Of a DNA stretch of 64,000 nt, positions 19,485-27,779 are shown piece by piece. The DNA is from RGVD01 sp040403075. Lineage in GTDB: Bacteria; Bacteroidota; Bacteroidia; UKL13-3. The notes below the pieces were generated by a model that was not told the DNA's origin, did no database searches, and worked only from the letters and a program-made list of their open reading frames with translations. A program made the position numbers and the translations under genes. The stretch spans positions 3,626 to 67,625 of the forward strand of contig JBBALJ010000006.1 in the NCBI GenBank assembly GCA_040403075.1, in the 5' to 3' direction. The number at the start of each line of letters is the position of its first letter. The first letter of the stretch is position 1.

Positions 19485-19883
19485 TTATGCGTAAAACTCT
19501 TGCGCCTCTCTTGGAGTTGCAAGGCGAAAACCATCTTGAGTGTCAAAAATACGCTGAGCGTCTTCTTCTGACATTGCTACAAAAGGGTGTTGCTGACTGA
19601 ACGTGTATCCTAGGGCTTGGTAAGAATGGTTCATTCTTTCCATTTTAACTAACATTGAGCTGTCAGACTTCATTTTCTTTCCTTCTCTTTTCTTTTTTTC
19701 AGATTCTGGAATTTCTATATCTACTTTTTCGATCTTTTGTAACTTTGCATACATATCGTATGAGATACCTTCTTCTTCAAGAACAGCAACAATTTCTTGC
19801 TTGCTCTTTAAAGACTTGGCTTCTACGCCAAATGTTTCTGCAACTTGCTTTAGATCTGCAATTTTTAGTTCTGTGAATGACAT
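19485..19883 (-). CDS. hypothetical structural protein with SAP/Rho-N-like N-terminus
   Basis: A 132-residue protein. Its first 35 residues (MSFTELKIADLKQVAETFGV) resemble the helix-extended-helix pattern of SAP or Rho N-terminal domains, often nucleic acid binding. A charged Lys-rich linker and a C-terminal QQHPFVAMSEEDAQRIFD segment follow. It sits between capsid and connector genes, the place of head-associated proteins in actinophages. GAGAGG precedes the ATG. The function is not known. Confidence 0.7.
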   Translation of the reverse strand: MSFTELKIADLKQVAETFGVEAKSLKSKQEIVAVLEEEGISYDMYAKLQKIEKVDIEIPESEKKKREGKKMKSDSSMLVKMERMNHSYQALGYTFSQQHPFVAMSEEDAQRIFDTQDGFRLATPREAQEFYA

Positions 19884-19905
19884 TGTTTTCCTCTCGTCAT
19901 GTTTT

Positions 19906-19914
19906 ATTATATCA
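19906..19914 (-). promoter_or_regulatory. extended -10 promoter candidate, connector genes
   Basis: The minus strand reads TGA then TATAAT, 22 nt before the ATG at 19883 with GAGAGG between. It directly follows the capsid terminator hairpin, so it could restart transcription for the connector genes. Confidence 0.5.
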
Positions 19915-19923
19915 GAAAATAGT

Positions 19924-19951
19924 CAAGGGGGATATTTGCATATCCCCCTTG
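19924..19951 (-). terminator. terminator hairpin after major capsid gene
   Basis: A perfect 11-bp stem (CAAGGGGGATA with TATCCCCCTTG) and 6-nt loop. On the minus strand it is followed by ACTATTTTCTG. It lies between the capsid stop and the next gene. Confidence 0.75.
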
Positions 19952-19974
19952 CCATATGTGTATCTAATTAAAGA

Positions 19975-21105
19975 TTAGAATGTGTATGTACCAGATCCAC
20001 CGAGGGTACCAGCACCGTGTGTTACGGAACCAAGAGATCCTCCTGTTGAGCCTGCTACCTTTACGTTCTTAACGATTACGTGTGCATCGTAGTTTTCCAT
20101 TACGCAACCAACACGGATAAAGAGAGTGTACTCAATTGTATCCTTCTTTGGTTGGAACAGACGATAAACTGTGACATCACGCTTGATACCAATTACGAAG
20201 TTCTGAGGGAACGCCAAGTGTACGTCACCATGTAGACCTGTTGGGCTAGCATAGTCACCTGCACGAGTTTCGTCCATCAAAGGAACGTTAATTACTGGAA
20301 TACCAAATGCGAATGGAGTTACAGTACCTGGACCGCCATCATTAGCAGCAACATCGCCACGGATAATGGTTGACCCAATATCGAATGGAGTAGCTGTTGT
20401 TGAAGCAGTTAGGTTGTACAAGTAGTCTTGTACCAAGTTTGATCCTGTGAAGAATCGAAGTTGGTTACGACGTTGCTTGTACTTACGTGGAAGAGCCTTG
20501 ATTGCTGCATTGAATACAGCCTTGTCAAGTCCTTGTCCAGCTGCATCAACGACGTGTGCGTTGTCAATTGCAAGCTTGCGGAATCCCTTGAACGCTGACA
20601 TTAACCCTGTGCTTGATCCGAGACCGTTGATCAATAGATCCTCGATATCATTTCCAGCTTGGGTTGCCATAAGACGTGCAATGTGATCTTCAAGATCTGG
20701 ACCCTCAACGTTGTCTTCAAGAGACTCAGATGAAAGTTCCCAGTCAAGGCGAAGCTTACGTGTTGTCAAAGATACCTTTGAAAAAGTTGCTTCAGCATTT
20801 GTGAATTCTCCAGTTTGACCTGAAGTTGTGTTTGTGTAGTCACGAGGATTATCCTCTGAGGCTACTGTCATGATGCGTTGTCCTACGGACACACGATCAA
20901 TCTCTGTTGTATTTGAACGCATGCGAATTGTACGTGCTGACTTAGCCAGAATTGTAGCATCCCACATGTAATCAAGGAAACGATTAGCTTGATCTGGATA
21001 TAGTAGACCAGCTCCGCTAAGGTTTGCTGAGTCGCCAGATGCGTTAACTGCGTTTGCGCCAAGATTAGTTGTATCTAATACTTTTTGTAGAAGTTCATTA
21101 CTCAT
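19975..21105 (-). CDS. major capsid protein (HK97 fold)
   Basis: A 376-residue protein, MSNELLQKVLDTTNLGANAV. It carries the hallmarks of an HK97-type capsid: an N-terminal arm, a spine-helix region around DLEDHIARLMATQAGNDIED, a P-domain with FGIPVINVPLMDET, and the late motif VHLAFPQNFVIGIKRDVTVY. It follows the prohead protease gene and is bracketed by a strong leader and a terminator. G+C content looks higher than in its neighbours and codons more selective, as expected for the most abundant virion protein. Confidence 0.95.
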   Translation of the reverse strand: MSNELLQKVLDTTNLGANAVNASGDSANLSGAGLLYPDQANRFLDYMWDATILAKSARTIRMRSNTTEIDRVSVGQRIMTVASEDNPRDYTNTTSGQTGEFTNAEATFSKVSLTTRKLRLDWELSSESLEDNVEGPDLEDHIARLMATQAGNDIEDLLINGLGSSTGLMSAFKGFRKLAIDNAHVVDAAGQGLDKAVFNAAIKALPRKYKQRRNQLRFFTGSNLVQDYLYNLTASTTATPFDIGSTIIRGDVAANDGGPGTVTPFAFGIPVINVPLMDETRAGDYASPTGLHGDVHLAFPQNFVIGIKRDVTVYRLFQPKKDTIEYTLFIRVGCVMENYDAHVIVKNVKVAGSTGGSLGSVTHGAGTLGGSGTYTF

Positions 21106-21126
21106 TTTTATTTCACCACCTTATTT
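21105..21126 (-). promoter_or_regulatory. high-efficiency ribosome binding leader of capsid gene
   Basis: The 22 nt adjoining the capsid ATG are identical to 16,766-16,787 in front of the major tail gene, with core AAGGTGGTGA and an A-rich spacer. Confidence 0.6.
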
Positions 21127-21136
21127 TTTTTATAGA

Positions 21137-22540
21137 TTATTTAGTTAAGCTATTAACACCGAGGAAAGTGCCTTGCCATATACTTGTTTTTTGGATTTTT
21201 GTATCCTCCATTGACCCGTTAAGATCACTGGACTTCTTTACTGCAGTTGCAGATTCAAATCCGCCTATGCGGTTGTCAAGATAATCAATCTTGCTATACA
21301 CCTCTGTAACTGACTTTGCGATTTCTTCCTGCTTTGCCTTAATGTCATCAATGGCTTTACCCATTTGTGCTCTGGTTTCCTCAACCATTCGCTTGACATC
21401 TTCTGCAGTAGCAGCGTGAGTTGCATAATTCTTTTCAATAGATTCATTGAAGAAGGTCTTAAGGTCGCCTACCATCTTTGTGAAATCAAGTGTATCCTCA
21501 ACCTCTGAAATAGCCACAGCCTTTTCAATTGCTTCTCCTGTTAGATCTGATGCTTCATTAACAGTTTCTGCTGTTGCTGAAGTTTCGACATCAACAGACT
21601 TTTCGATTACTTCCTCTGTTGTTGTTGTTGTTTCTTCTGTCATTTCATTACCTCCTTCATTTTTTTTAACAGTCACTCTATCAAGATTGATAGGTGAAAC
21701 TTTTTTACCCTCGTTTTGATCTGGGTATGTATTGATTGCTGTTTCGCTATCAACTACATTATGAGGAGCTGATGTTTGTAATGCTCCGTGTGACGATGTA
21801 GGGGCATCATCTTTCTTTAAATAAGAATCTAAAACTTTTTGAACTGATTCAAACTTTTCAATTTCTGTTTGCTCAACCCATCCAATGTTTGACATATTGG
21901 TTCCACAGACAACGCAATCTTTGCCTTCCTGTGAACTTGTAGCAACAATTTCATCTGACTTGCACCAGAATACATTTTCTGTTGGCACGTTAGCAGCAAT
22001 ACCTTTATATATGTTTCCTGTTTCTGTCTTCTGAATTGAAAAAATGTTGGCAAGTGGATTAGCTGGGGAATCTACTAGAGATAATTCATGTAGGTCGTAA
22101 TTGTGAATTACTCTACGATCTTCTCCTGTTCCGTCTGCTGCCTTTTCCATCTTTGCATCAACAATGTTCCCGCCAATTGAGAACCCAGTAAGTGTGCCAT
22201 CAAGAACTTTCTCCCAAGTATCCTGTGCACCTTTTGATATGTATGCTGTTACATAAACTCCGCTATATTTCTTTCCTGACTCTTTGTCAAAAAAAGAATC
22301 TTCTGAGAAATCAAGCATCTTACCAACTGCTGTTGGTTGATGCATCTCACGAATATTACCTCTAAAATTTTCAAATGCGTTTTTGCTTGCTTCGGCAGTA
22401 ACAATATCCCCGTGACGGTCAATATTGTCAAGGGAAGCAAATCCTGATACGGTTCTTTTTTCTCTGTTTACTTTAGCAATAGGAAAAGCCAAGGCCATTG
22501 ACGATTCGCTATTATTCCAGTGTGATTTCCTAATGTCCAT
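21137..22540 (-). CDS. prohead protease (HK97 S78 type) fused to scaffold-like domain
   Basis: A 467-residue protein. Residues about 15-190 match the HK97 prohead protease: GFASLDNIDRHGDIVTAEA, a candidate catalytic His in REMHQPT, a candidate Ser in GTLTGFSIGG, then LHELSLVDSPANP. Residues about 205-245 contain a Trp-Cys and Cys-x2-Cys cluster (FWCKSDE; DCVVCGTN), an unusual zinc-ribbon-like insertion. The C-terminal 170 residues are acidic and coiled-coil-like (EAIEKAVAISEVEDTLDF), expected of a scaffold removed during maturation. No Shine-Dalgarno is visible; an extended -10 lies 10 nt upstream, so the mRNA may be nearly leaderless. Confidence 0.88.
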   Translation of the reverse strand: MDIRKSHWNNSESSMALAFPIAKVNREKRTVSGFASLDNIDRHGDIVTAEASKNAFENFRGNIREMHQPTAVGKMLDFSEDSFFDKESGKKYSGVYVTAYISKGAQDTWEKVLDGTLTGFSIGGNIVDAKMEKAADGTGEDRRVIHNYDLHELSLVDSPANPLANIFSIQKTETGNIYKGIAANVPTENVFWCKSDEIVATSSQEGKDCVVCGTNMSNIGWVEQTEIEKFESVQKVLDSYLKKDDAPTSSHGALQTSAPHNVVDSETAINTYPDQNEGKKVSPINLDRVTVKKNEGGNEMTEETTTTTEEVIEKSVDVETSATAETVNEASDLTGEAIEKAVAISEVEDTLDFTKMVGDLKTFFNESIEKNYATHAATAEDVKRMVEETRAQMGKAIDDIKAKQEEIAKSVTEVYSKIDYLDNRIGGFESATAVKKSSDLNGSMEDTKIQKTSIWQGTFLGVNSLTK

Positions 22541-22550
22541 ATGTAACTAA

Positions 22551-22559
22551 ATAGTAGCA
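22551..22559 (-). promoter_or_regulatory. extended -10 promoter candidate, nearly leaderless prohead protease
   Basis: The minus strand reads TGC then TACTAT, ending 10 nt before the ATG at 22540. Transcription would start about 4 nt before the ATG. Confidence 0.4.
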
Positions 22560-22591
22560 ATAATTATGAATAAATCATAATTTAAAGACTA

Positions 22592-22951
22592 TTAAATTTC
22601 ACCCCCCGATATTTTATCCGATATATTTTGTTCATTTTGAATTATATTTACGTTTTCATATTTTTGAACTGGCTCTTCTGGGGACAAAGCTGTCATTGGT
22701 TCTTCTGTTCCCAACACTTTCATATTGTTAACATAGGGGGTTTCAATGTGTTCCGAAGGCATTACCCCTGGATTGGAAGTGCTTTGGTGTGAGGCTAAAC
22801 CACCTGTTATGAACCCTAGGATGGGGTATACAAGGGCCGAAAAGGTTCTTTGGAATCCTGTGGCTGCCCACATGCCGTATGAGCTTATAAGGGCAATTCC
22901 AAGTTGTGTAGCATCATTAACTCTAAATCTTAGATAATTTTTTAGCTTCAT
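22592..22951 (-). CDS. putative holin
   Basis: A 119-residue protein with two hydrophobic segments, about residues 16-33 (LGIALISSYGMWAATGF) and 37-54 (FSALVYPILGFITGGLA), followed by a long polar tail. The start overlaps the last codons of the endolysin gene by 4 nt. Small size, membrane segments and coupling to an endolysin suggest a holin that opens the membrane at lysis. No holin family is recognised with certainty. Confidence 0.65.
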   Translation of the reverse strand: MKLKNYLRFRVNDATQLGIALISSYGMWAATGFQRTFSALVYPILGFITGGLASHQSTSNPGVMPSEHIETPYVNNMKVLGTEEPMTALSPEEPVQKYENVNIIQNEQNISDKISGGEI

Positions 22952-23817
22952 ATTGTTGCCTTCAATGCGTCATAAATTGCTTGATTTACAGAACCATCTT
23001 TAACACCAAGCTTTGGGTTTTTTGCTTGATATTTCTTTAAAGCATTTGTTGTTTGTGCATCCATAATAGCATCAACATATTCTTGAGGAAGTAGTTTAGC
23101 TTTTGCTAAAGCCAGTTCTACTGCTAATACTGCATCACTCTTTGCACCTATAATAAAAGAAGTTTTGTCTATGGGGAATGGTGGTGCTGCCCAGTATGTT
23201 GGACTTGGTGATGGATCTGGAGTTACATTTCCTGTATTTCCTGGAAGCATAGTTCCTGTTGCTCCTGCTGCAACTGCTCCAACACTTGCCACACCTGCAG
23301 TTGCTTTTTTAGTTTTTGAAGGAGCAATCTTTGGCTTAATCACAACTGGATAATTTGGTCGTGCAATTGCAATAACATTTAAATATGGTCTATGCCTGCG
23401 GTAGCATCCGCCACCGTTTCTTTGAGAACCATTTGAGTGGTCAGGGCTTGTATTAAATTCAATAGTTGTAATACCAGTTGGCGAAGCTGCTTCTAACAAA
23501 CCTACGTGATCTGCTTGACCATTATTTGCAAAAGAAAAGAAAACAATATCTCCAGGTTGTCCTTTAAATTTATTTACAATTCTTCCTTGACGCTGAAACC
23601 AACCCATACCTATTTGACATGAAGCAAAACCTTTAGGTCCTTGTGCTGCTACTAAATGAGATAGTCCAACTTTTGAAAAAGACCAGGATATTCCCATTGC
23701 ACAATATGGTTGATTTGGAATTCCAAACCATGTTCCATATGGCGTTGCATTGTTAGGTCCTTCTACAAAGCCTAGTTGACTTTGTGCTACATGCAAGACA
23801 TCTAATGCGTTAGCCAT
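22948..23817 (-). CDS. endolysin: CHAP amidase/endopeptidase with peptidoglycan-binding domain
   Basis: A 289-residue protein. Residues 1-145 have CHAP-like features: Cys39 in NQPYCAMGISW, His104 in QADHVGLLEA, and Asn122 in IEFNTSPD as third active-site candidate. A Pro/Ala/Gly linker follows (about 160-215), then a C-terminal domain (about 220-289) with the pattern of a PG_binding_1 repeat (DAQTTNALKKYQAKNP). AGGAG precedes the ATG, 3 nt after the portal stop. It would cleave cell-wall peptidoglycan at lysis. Its position between portal and protease genes is unusual. Confidence 0.88.
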   Translation of the reverse strand: MANALDVLHVAQSQLGFVEGPNNATPYGTWFGIPNQPYCAMGISWSFSKVGLSHLVAAQGPKGFASCQIGMGWFQRQGRIVNKFKGQPGDIVFFSFANNGQADHVGLLEAASPTGITTIEFNTSPDHSNGSQRNGGGCYRRHRPYLNVIAIARPNYPVVIKPKIAPSKTKKATAGVASVGAVAAGATGTMLPGNTGNVTPDPSPSPTYWAAPPFPIDKTSFIIGAKSDAVLAVELALAKAKLLPQEYVDAIMDAQTTNALKKYQAKNPKLGVKDGSVNQAIYDALKATI

Positions 23818-23820
23818 TTA

Positions 23821-25416
23821 TTACTCCTGTGATCTTCCTTCGCCTTGAGGATTTCTTGCTGTTCCCATTTTGTCTGGAGCATTAAGAACTCTTTCTTGGC
23901 TTCTAGTTTTATTTCCGCTTGCATCTGATGCAGCATCTTGTGCAGCTTTTGGATTAATTTCAAGAACTTCATCTCCGCTTGATAATGGAGCCATGCCTTT
24001 TCTTGCACGAACTTCGTTAGGAGTAATAACCTGATCCTTAAGATATCGGTCATCAATTCTTGATTGTGTTTCTTCATCTGTAAGTGCAAGTTCATTAAAT
24101 CTTATAACAAATGCATCAGTAAACTCTTTGACAAGCATATTAATTTTATTCTCAAGTTCTTCTTGACGTGGACGACATACTTGCTCTTTAAATGTCTTAT
24201 CCGCATCTTTTGCATTTGCTAGCGATACGCCTTGTGGCATACCAATTTTTGAAATAGGTACACGGTGTGAAATAAGAATACGGTCCCTATTCTCTACGGC
24301 ATAGTTCTTAAATGAAGAATCTTGAACTCCCGCTTCAATTGGTTCCATATTAAATTCAACACGTGATTGCTCTCCGTCTGATGGAAGAGGAATATAAAGT
24401 GTTCTGTGGTTTCTGCCTTTAAGTCCTGTCTGAAAAAACTCAAGTAGTTTACGTTCTGAATCAGCAGTTAGCTTAGCACCCTTTACGGTAATGATATAGC
24501 GTGGCACTGCTTTGTTTTCAAAATAATCAAGGTTAAATCTTTGTGCAAACTCATCTCCAGCAACAGCATTTTTTGCTGCCATAATATCTGGAACTCCATA
24601 GTAAGTGTTTGATGGAGTAAAGATTTTAAAGTGAATAACTTCGTTTGGCTGAGGATCTGTTCCAACTTGATCTGGAGTTTCTATATCTCCAAAATTTCTA
24701 AAGAAGGTGTAGCGGTTATAAACAACTTGAACAAAGCCATCTCTGTGGCGACGAATTCTCATAGTTGTTGTTGGAATATGTCCTACATACCCAATCTTGC
24801 CCGTTGAAGTACGACCTACTTCAAGATAAGCATTTCCTGTTGACTCAAGGTCAATAAATACTTTTTTCATATTTTCAATAAATGAATCACTTGAGTTTAA
24901 AGACTCAAAATATTCTTTTAATTCTACTTTTGCAAGTTCAATTCTTGAACGCAATTTATCAAGCTTTTTTGGATTGTCTGAATCCATTGCTTCTTCAACC
25001 TTCATGGTTGTTCTAAATGTCTCTTCAAATTTATATCCAAGCCCTACAACATTTGCTGCTTTAGCATTTACTGCAGAGTGGTGATATGGAGATACATCAT
25101 ATAGTTGTGCTAAGTACAACATGTTATATGGAGGTTGTACAATTTGGAATAGTGAATATCCTGTAAGGTCTAGCGGATCTAATTTCTTAGACTTTGCATC
25201 TTCCCGTCCCGTAAATGATTTTTCAAGTCTTGTTGCTTGACGACGAAAGTTTGCACCTAAGCCTTCAGATTTTCTAATCTGCTCCCATGGCTGTGCAAAT
25301 GGGTCTTCAAAAGAATCTTCTGATTTAGAAATTAATTGATAATCAGCATTAGACCTAACGTTAATTAGGTTGCTTTCATCATCGTTGTCAATAATAGTAA
25401 TTTTAGGCGATTCCAC
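23821..25416 (-). CDS. portal protein
   Basis: A 531-residue protein starting at GTG (MESPKITIIDNDDESNLINV). The core from about residue 90 (LYDVSPYHHSAVNAKAANVV; GNAYLEVGRTSTGKIGYVGH; HFKIFTPSNTYYGVPDIMAA) is typical of phage portal proteins of the PBSX/HK97 group. The ring of portal subunits forms the DNA channel at one capsid vertex. The gene overlaps the upstream small gene by 14 nt. No terminase gene precedes it in this window. Confidence 0.93.
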   Translation of the reverse strand: MESPKITIIDNDDESNLINVRSNADYQLISKSEDSFEDPFAQPWEQIRKSEGLGANFRRQATRLEKSFTGREDAKSKKLDPLDLTGYSLFQIVQPPYNMLYLAQLYDVSPYHHSAVNAKAANVVGLGYKFEETFRTTMKVEEAMDSDNPKKLDKLRSRIELAKVELKEYFESLNSSDSFIENMKKVFIDLESTGNAYLEVGRTSTGKIGYVGHIPTTTMRIRRHRDGFVQVVYNRYTFFRNFGDIETPDQVGTDPQPNEVIHFKIFTPSNTYYGVPDIMAAKNAVAGDEFAQRFNLDYFENKAVPRYIITVKGAKLTADSERKLLEFFQTGLKGRNHRTLYIPLPSDGEQSRVEFNMEPIEAGVQDSSFKNYAVENRDRILISHRVPISKIGMPQGVSLANAKDADKTFKEQVCRPRQEELENKINMLVKEFTDAFVIRFNELALTDEETQSRIDDRYLKDQVITPNEVRARKGMAPLSSGDEVLEINPKAAQDAASDASGNKTRSQERVLNAPDKMGTARNPQGEGRSQE

Positions 25417-25741
25417 TGTCTCTCATTTCCTTTACATATTCCATCATTGCTGGTAAATCTTCTGGGTCTGGTACTAGTCCTAAATTTGCTCTGGACTTTT
25501 GTTCTGATAATTGTTCATCTGTTACTTTGCGGTGCCCCGCAAAAAACAATGGTTTACCTTCGTCTACACCATAATGCTGAGCAGCATCTTTCAGTTTTTT
25601 TATTTGTCTAATGTCACCCTTGACTGAAGGGACGCATAGATATCCACCTTCGTCATCCATGATCAAAGATTCGTCTGGCATCTGCCACATATATAATCCC
25701 CAGTTAACTTCGTCTACTGGAGTAACTTTCATTTTTCCCAT
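25403..25741 (-). CDS. hypothetical protein upstream of portal
   Basis: A 112-residue protein, MGKMKVTPVDEVNWGLYMWQ. It is acidic and soluble with no recognised motif. It overlaps the portal gene by 14 nt and is likely co-translated with it. There is no clear Shine-Dalgarno, but TGG TACAAT ends 6 nt before the ATG, so the transcript may be leaderless. This is the first gene of the head module and may be packaging-related by position. Confidence 0.65.
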   Translation of the reverse strand: MGKMKVTPVDEVNWGLYMWQMPDESLIMDDEGGYLCVPSVKGDIRQIKKLKDAAQHYGVDEGKPLFFAGHRKVTDEQLSEQKSRANLGLVPDPEDLPAMMEYVKEMRDSGIA

Positions 25742-25747
25742 ATGTTG

Positions 25748-25756
25748 ATTGTACCA
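25748..25756 (-). promoter_or_regulatory. extended -10 promoter candidate, leaderless head operon
   Basis: TGG TACAAT on the minus strand ends 6 nt from the ATG at 25741, placing the expected transcription start at or next to that ATG. It would drive the head module (portal onwards). Confidence 0.45.
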
Positions 25757-25781
25757 TTCTAGTATGTTAAAGCGTAAAAAG

Positions 25782-25798
25782 TGTCAGGCTAAGTGACA
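25782..25798 (-). terminator. possible weak terminator after LamG-like tail protein gene
   Basis: A 5-bp inverted repeat (TGTCA, 7-nt loop, TGACA) is followed on the minus strand by C and five Ts. It is short but lies in the only gap between the fibre block and the head module. Confidence 0.35.
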
Positions 25799-25814
25799 AA
25801 AAATATTGCTTAGG

Positions 25815-27764
25815 TTAAACATTTGGCGTAATGTAAGCAAAAATTGGCTCTCCATCATTAAATGCTGTACTTCCACCTGAGTATTCTGCAATAGAACCCA
25901 TTGAATTTACTCCTGCGCCTACGCCTGCAGTCTTAGATGTTAGATAAGATAAGTATCTATCTTGTGCATTTGTCTCTGTAAATGCGTTAGGATATAGGGC
26001 TATAAAGCCATAGGTTGCCTTACAGTAGCCTGCCAGGTCCTTACTGCCACCTAAGTATAGGGAGCTATTTAAAACGCTCTGAAAGACACACACAATGTGA
26101 TATATCTCCCCTTCAATTATCTTTTTACTTATTAGATCAATGTTTAATCCGTTGACATATACAGCATGTAGGCCAAATTGATTTACGCCTCCATCTAAGC
26201 CATCTAGGTACAAGAGAGCATCTTCTCCTAGTGTGTCTAGTATGTATTGAATATTGTTTGTGGTCCCGCTGTCTTTTCTAAACCAGAACTCTAGTGTCTG
26301 GTATCCTGGACTTTGTTCTTGCGGAGTTATTACTGCAATAGAATTTTTTCCATCAACTTCATCTAACTTAATTCCAAAGTTTTTAGATCTTGACATAATG
26401 TTTAATTGATTACTTTTAATTGAATATGTATCTCCAATATAACTACCTTGTTTTGGAGAAAGCAAAAATGCACCTAGGTCCGACAGAATTGATAGATCTT
26501 TATATATTCCAATAAACAAATTGTCAAGTCTTGGCTGGTATTTGGAAGATGTATCCTCACTTTTAATGGTAACCTTAACAATTAAGTTTGGGTAGATTAT
26601 GGTTGAATCATCATCAAAATGAGATGCTGGGTAATCATTTTTTACTTGCTTCCAAGTTACCCCGTTATCATAAGAAAGCTCAACCTTAACATATTCATTT
26701 GGCGAGTTTACAGAATCTTCACTTGATCCTGAATTCCAACTAATTTTTGCACCATAAACTTTTGCATACGTTGAGGCTGGAACTTGATATGTCCATGTCC
26801 CAGTACTTGAAACTCCTGGAGATGCTTTTTGAATAGTCAACCCTGTTTCATTTGCTACAAGATTATTGGATAGACCTTCTTGGTAATCAGATTCTTTAAA
26901 GAAGTCTTTTTTAAAATCAAACATTAATTCTGAGTCTTCTATATCAAAGAAATACCCACTTGTTTCTTTTACATAGTCTATTGGTCTTGAATCATTAGAT
27001 GCCCAGATCATATGATTTTTAATTAAATTTTCTGATAATGTATAGTCATAAAAAGCTAAGTCATTAAGTATGTATTCATTTCCTGCTGGGGCGGGGCCAA
27101 TTTGATAATCTACATCCATAGAGTCTATGCTACCTAAAGCAAAGCTAAATGAATTTGGAAGGTTTATTGTATCTCCTGATATAGCATTTACGGTAACCTG
27201 TATCTTTCTGCCATCAAATGATACTGCTACATGCATTTGAGAGTCCCACCTTAATACTTGCTTATAGGCAGTATATGAGTCTACTCCATCCCATACAGTA
27301 AAGTATAGTTTATCTCCTTTGGCATATACCTCAGCAGATGTTTGAGACAATGTTTTTACAGTTATAATGCTATTTTTAGTAGCTGGAGCATCATCAAAGC
27401 ATAGCCAAAACTCCATGGAAAAAGAAAGATTTTCTGTTCCATTATAAAACATCTTGTATTTGTTTGGTCTATTTCTTATCTTAAGGGCTGTAGCATCATT
27501 TACTTTACATCCCGCAAAATCTTGATTACTTGCTGAAGCAGCTAAGGGAAGAACATCTAAAAAAATTGCTGATGATCCATGTGAAACAAAACCTTGATTC
27601 ATAGTTACTGTTTCATCGTATAAGCGATTTGACAAAACCTGGTTATATAAATAACCAGGCTCGTCGTAAGTTAGTTCGGCATCGTCATATGTAGAAACTA
27701 CATATTTATTGAGTCTCCAATATCCAACTGGTGCGTCTGCAAGAACCCTATACTGATATGACAT
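25815..27764 (-). CDS. tail or capsid-surface protein with LamG/concanavalin-like lectin modules
   Basis: A 649-residue protein, MSYQYRVLADAPVGYWRLNK. The opening (APVGYWRLN) and segments such as LSFSMEFWLCFDDAPATKNS, MHVAVSFDGRKIQV and TLEFWFRKDSGTTNNIQYI follow the LamG/concanavalin A-like glucanase pattern, apparently twice (about residues 30-250 and 440-620). Such modules bind surface sugars. AAGGAG precedes the ATG. It is the last gene of the large adhesin-like block and precedes the head module. Confidence 0.8.
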   Translation of the reverse strand: MSYQYRVLADAPVGYWRLNKYVVSTYDDAELTYDEPGYLYNQVLSNRLYDETVTMNQGFVSHGSSAIFLDVLPLAASASNQDFAGCKVNDATALKIRNRPNKYKMFYNGTENLSFSMEFWLCFDDAPATKNSIITVKTLSQTSAEVYAKGDKLYFTVWDGVDSYTAYKQVLRWDSQMHVAVSFDGRKIQVTVNAISGDTINLPNSFSFALGSIDSMDVDYQIGPAPAGNEYILNDLAFYDYTLSENLIKNHMIWASNDSRPIDYVKETSGYFFDIEDSELMFDFKKDFFKESDYQEGLSNNLVANETGLTIQKASPGVSSTGTWTYQVPASTYAKVYGAKISWNSGSSEDSVNSPNEYVKVELSYDNGVTWKQVKNDYPASHFDDDSTIIYPNLIVKVTIKSEDTSSKYQPRLDNLFIGIYKDLSILSDLGAFLLSPKQGSYIGDTYSIKSNQLNIMSRSKNFGIKLDEVDGKNSIAVITPQEQSPGYQTLEFWFRKDSGTTNNIQYILDTLGEDALLYLDGLDGGVNQFGLHAVYVNGLNIDLISKKIIEGEIYHIVCVFQSVLNSSLYLGGSKDLAGYCKATYGFIALYPNAFTETNAQDRYLSYLTSKTAGVGAGVNSMGSIAEYSGGSTAFNDGEPIFAYITPNV

Positions 27765-27779
27765 AGGTTGCTCCTTTTG

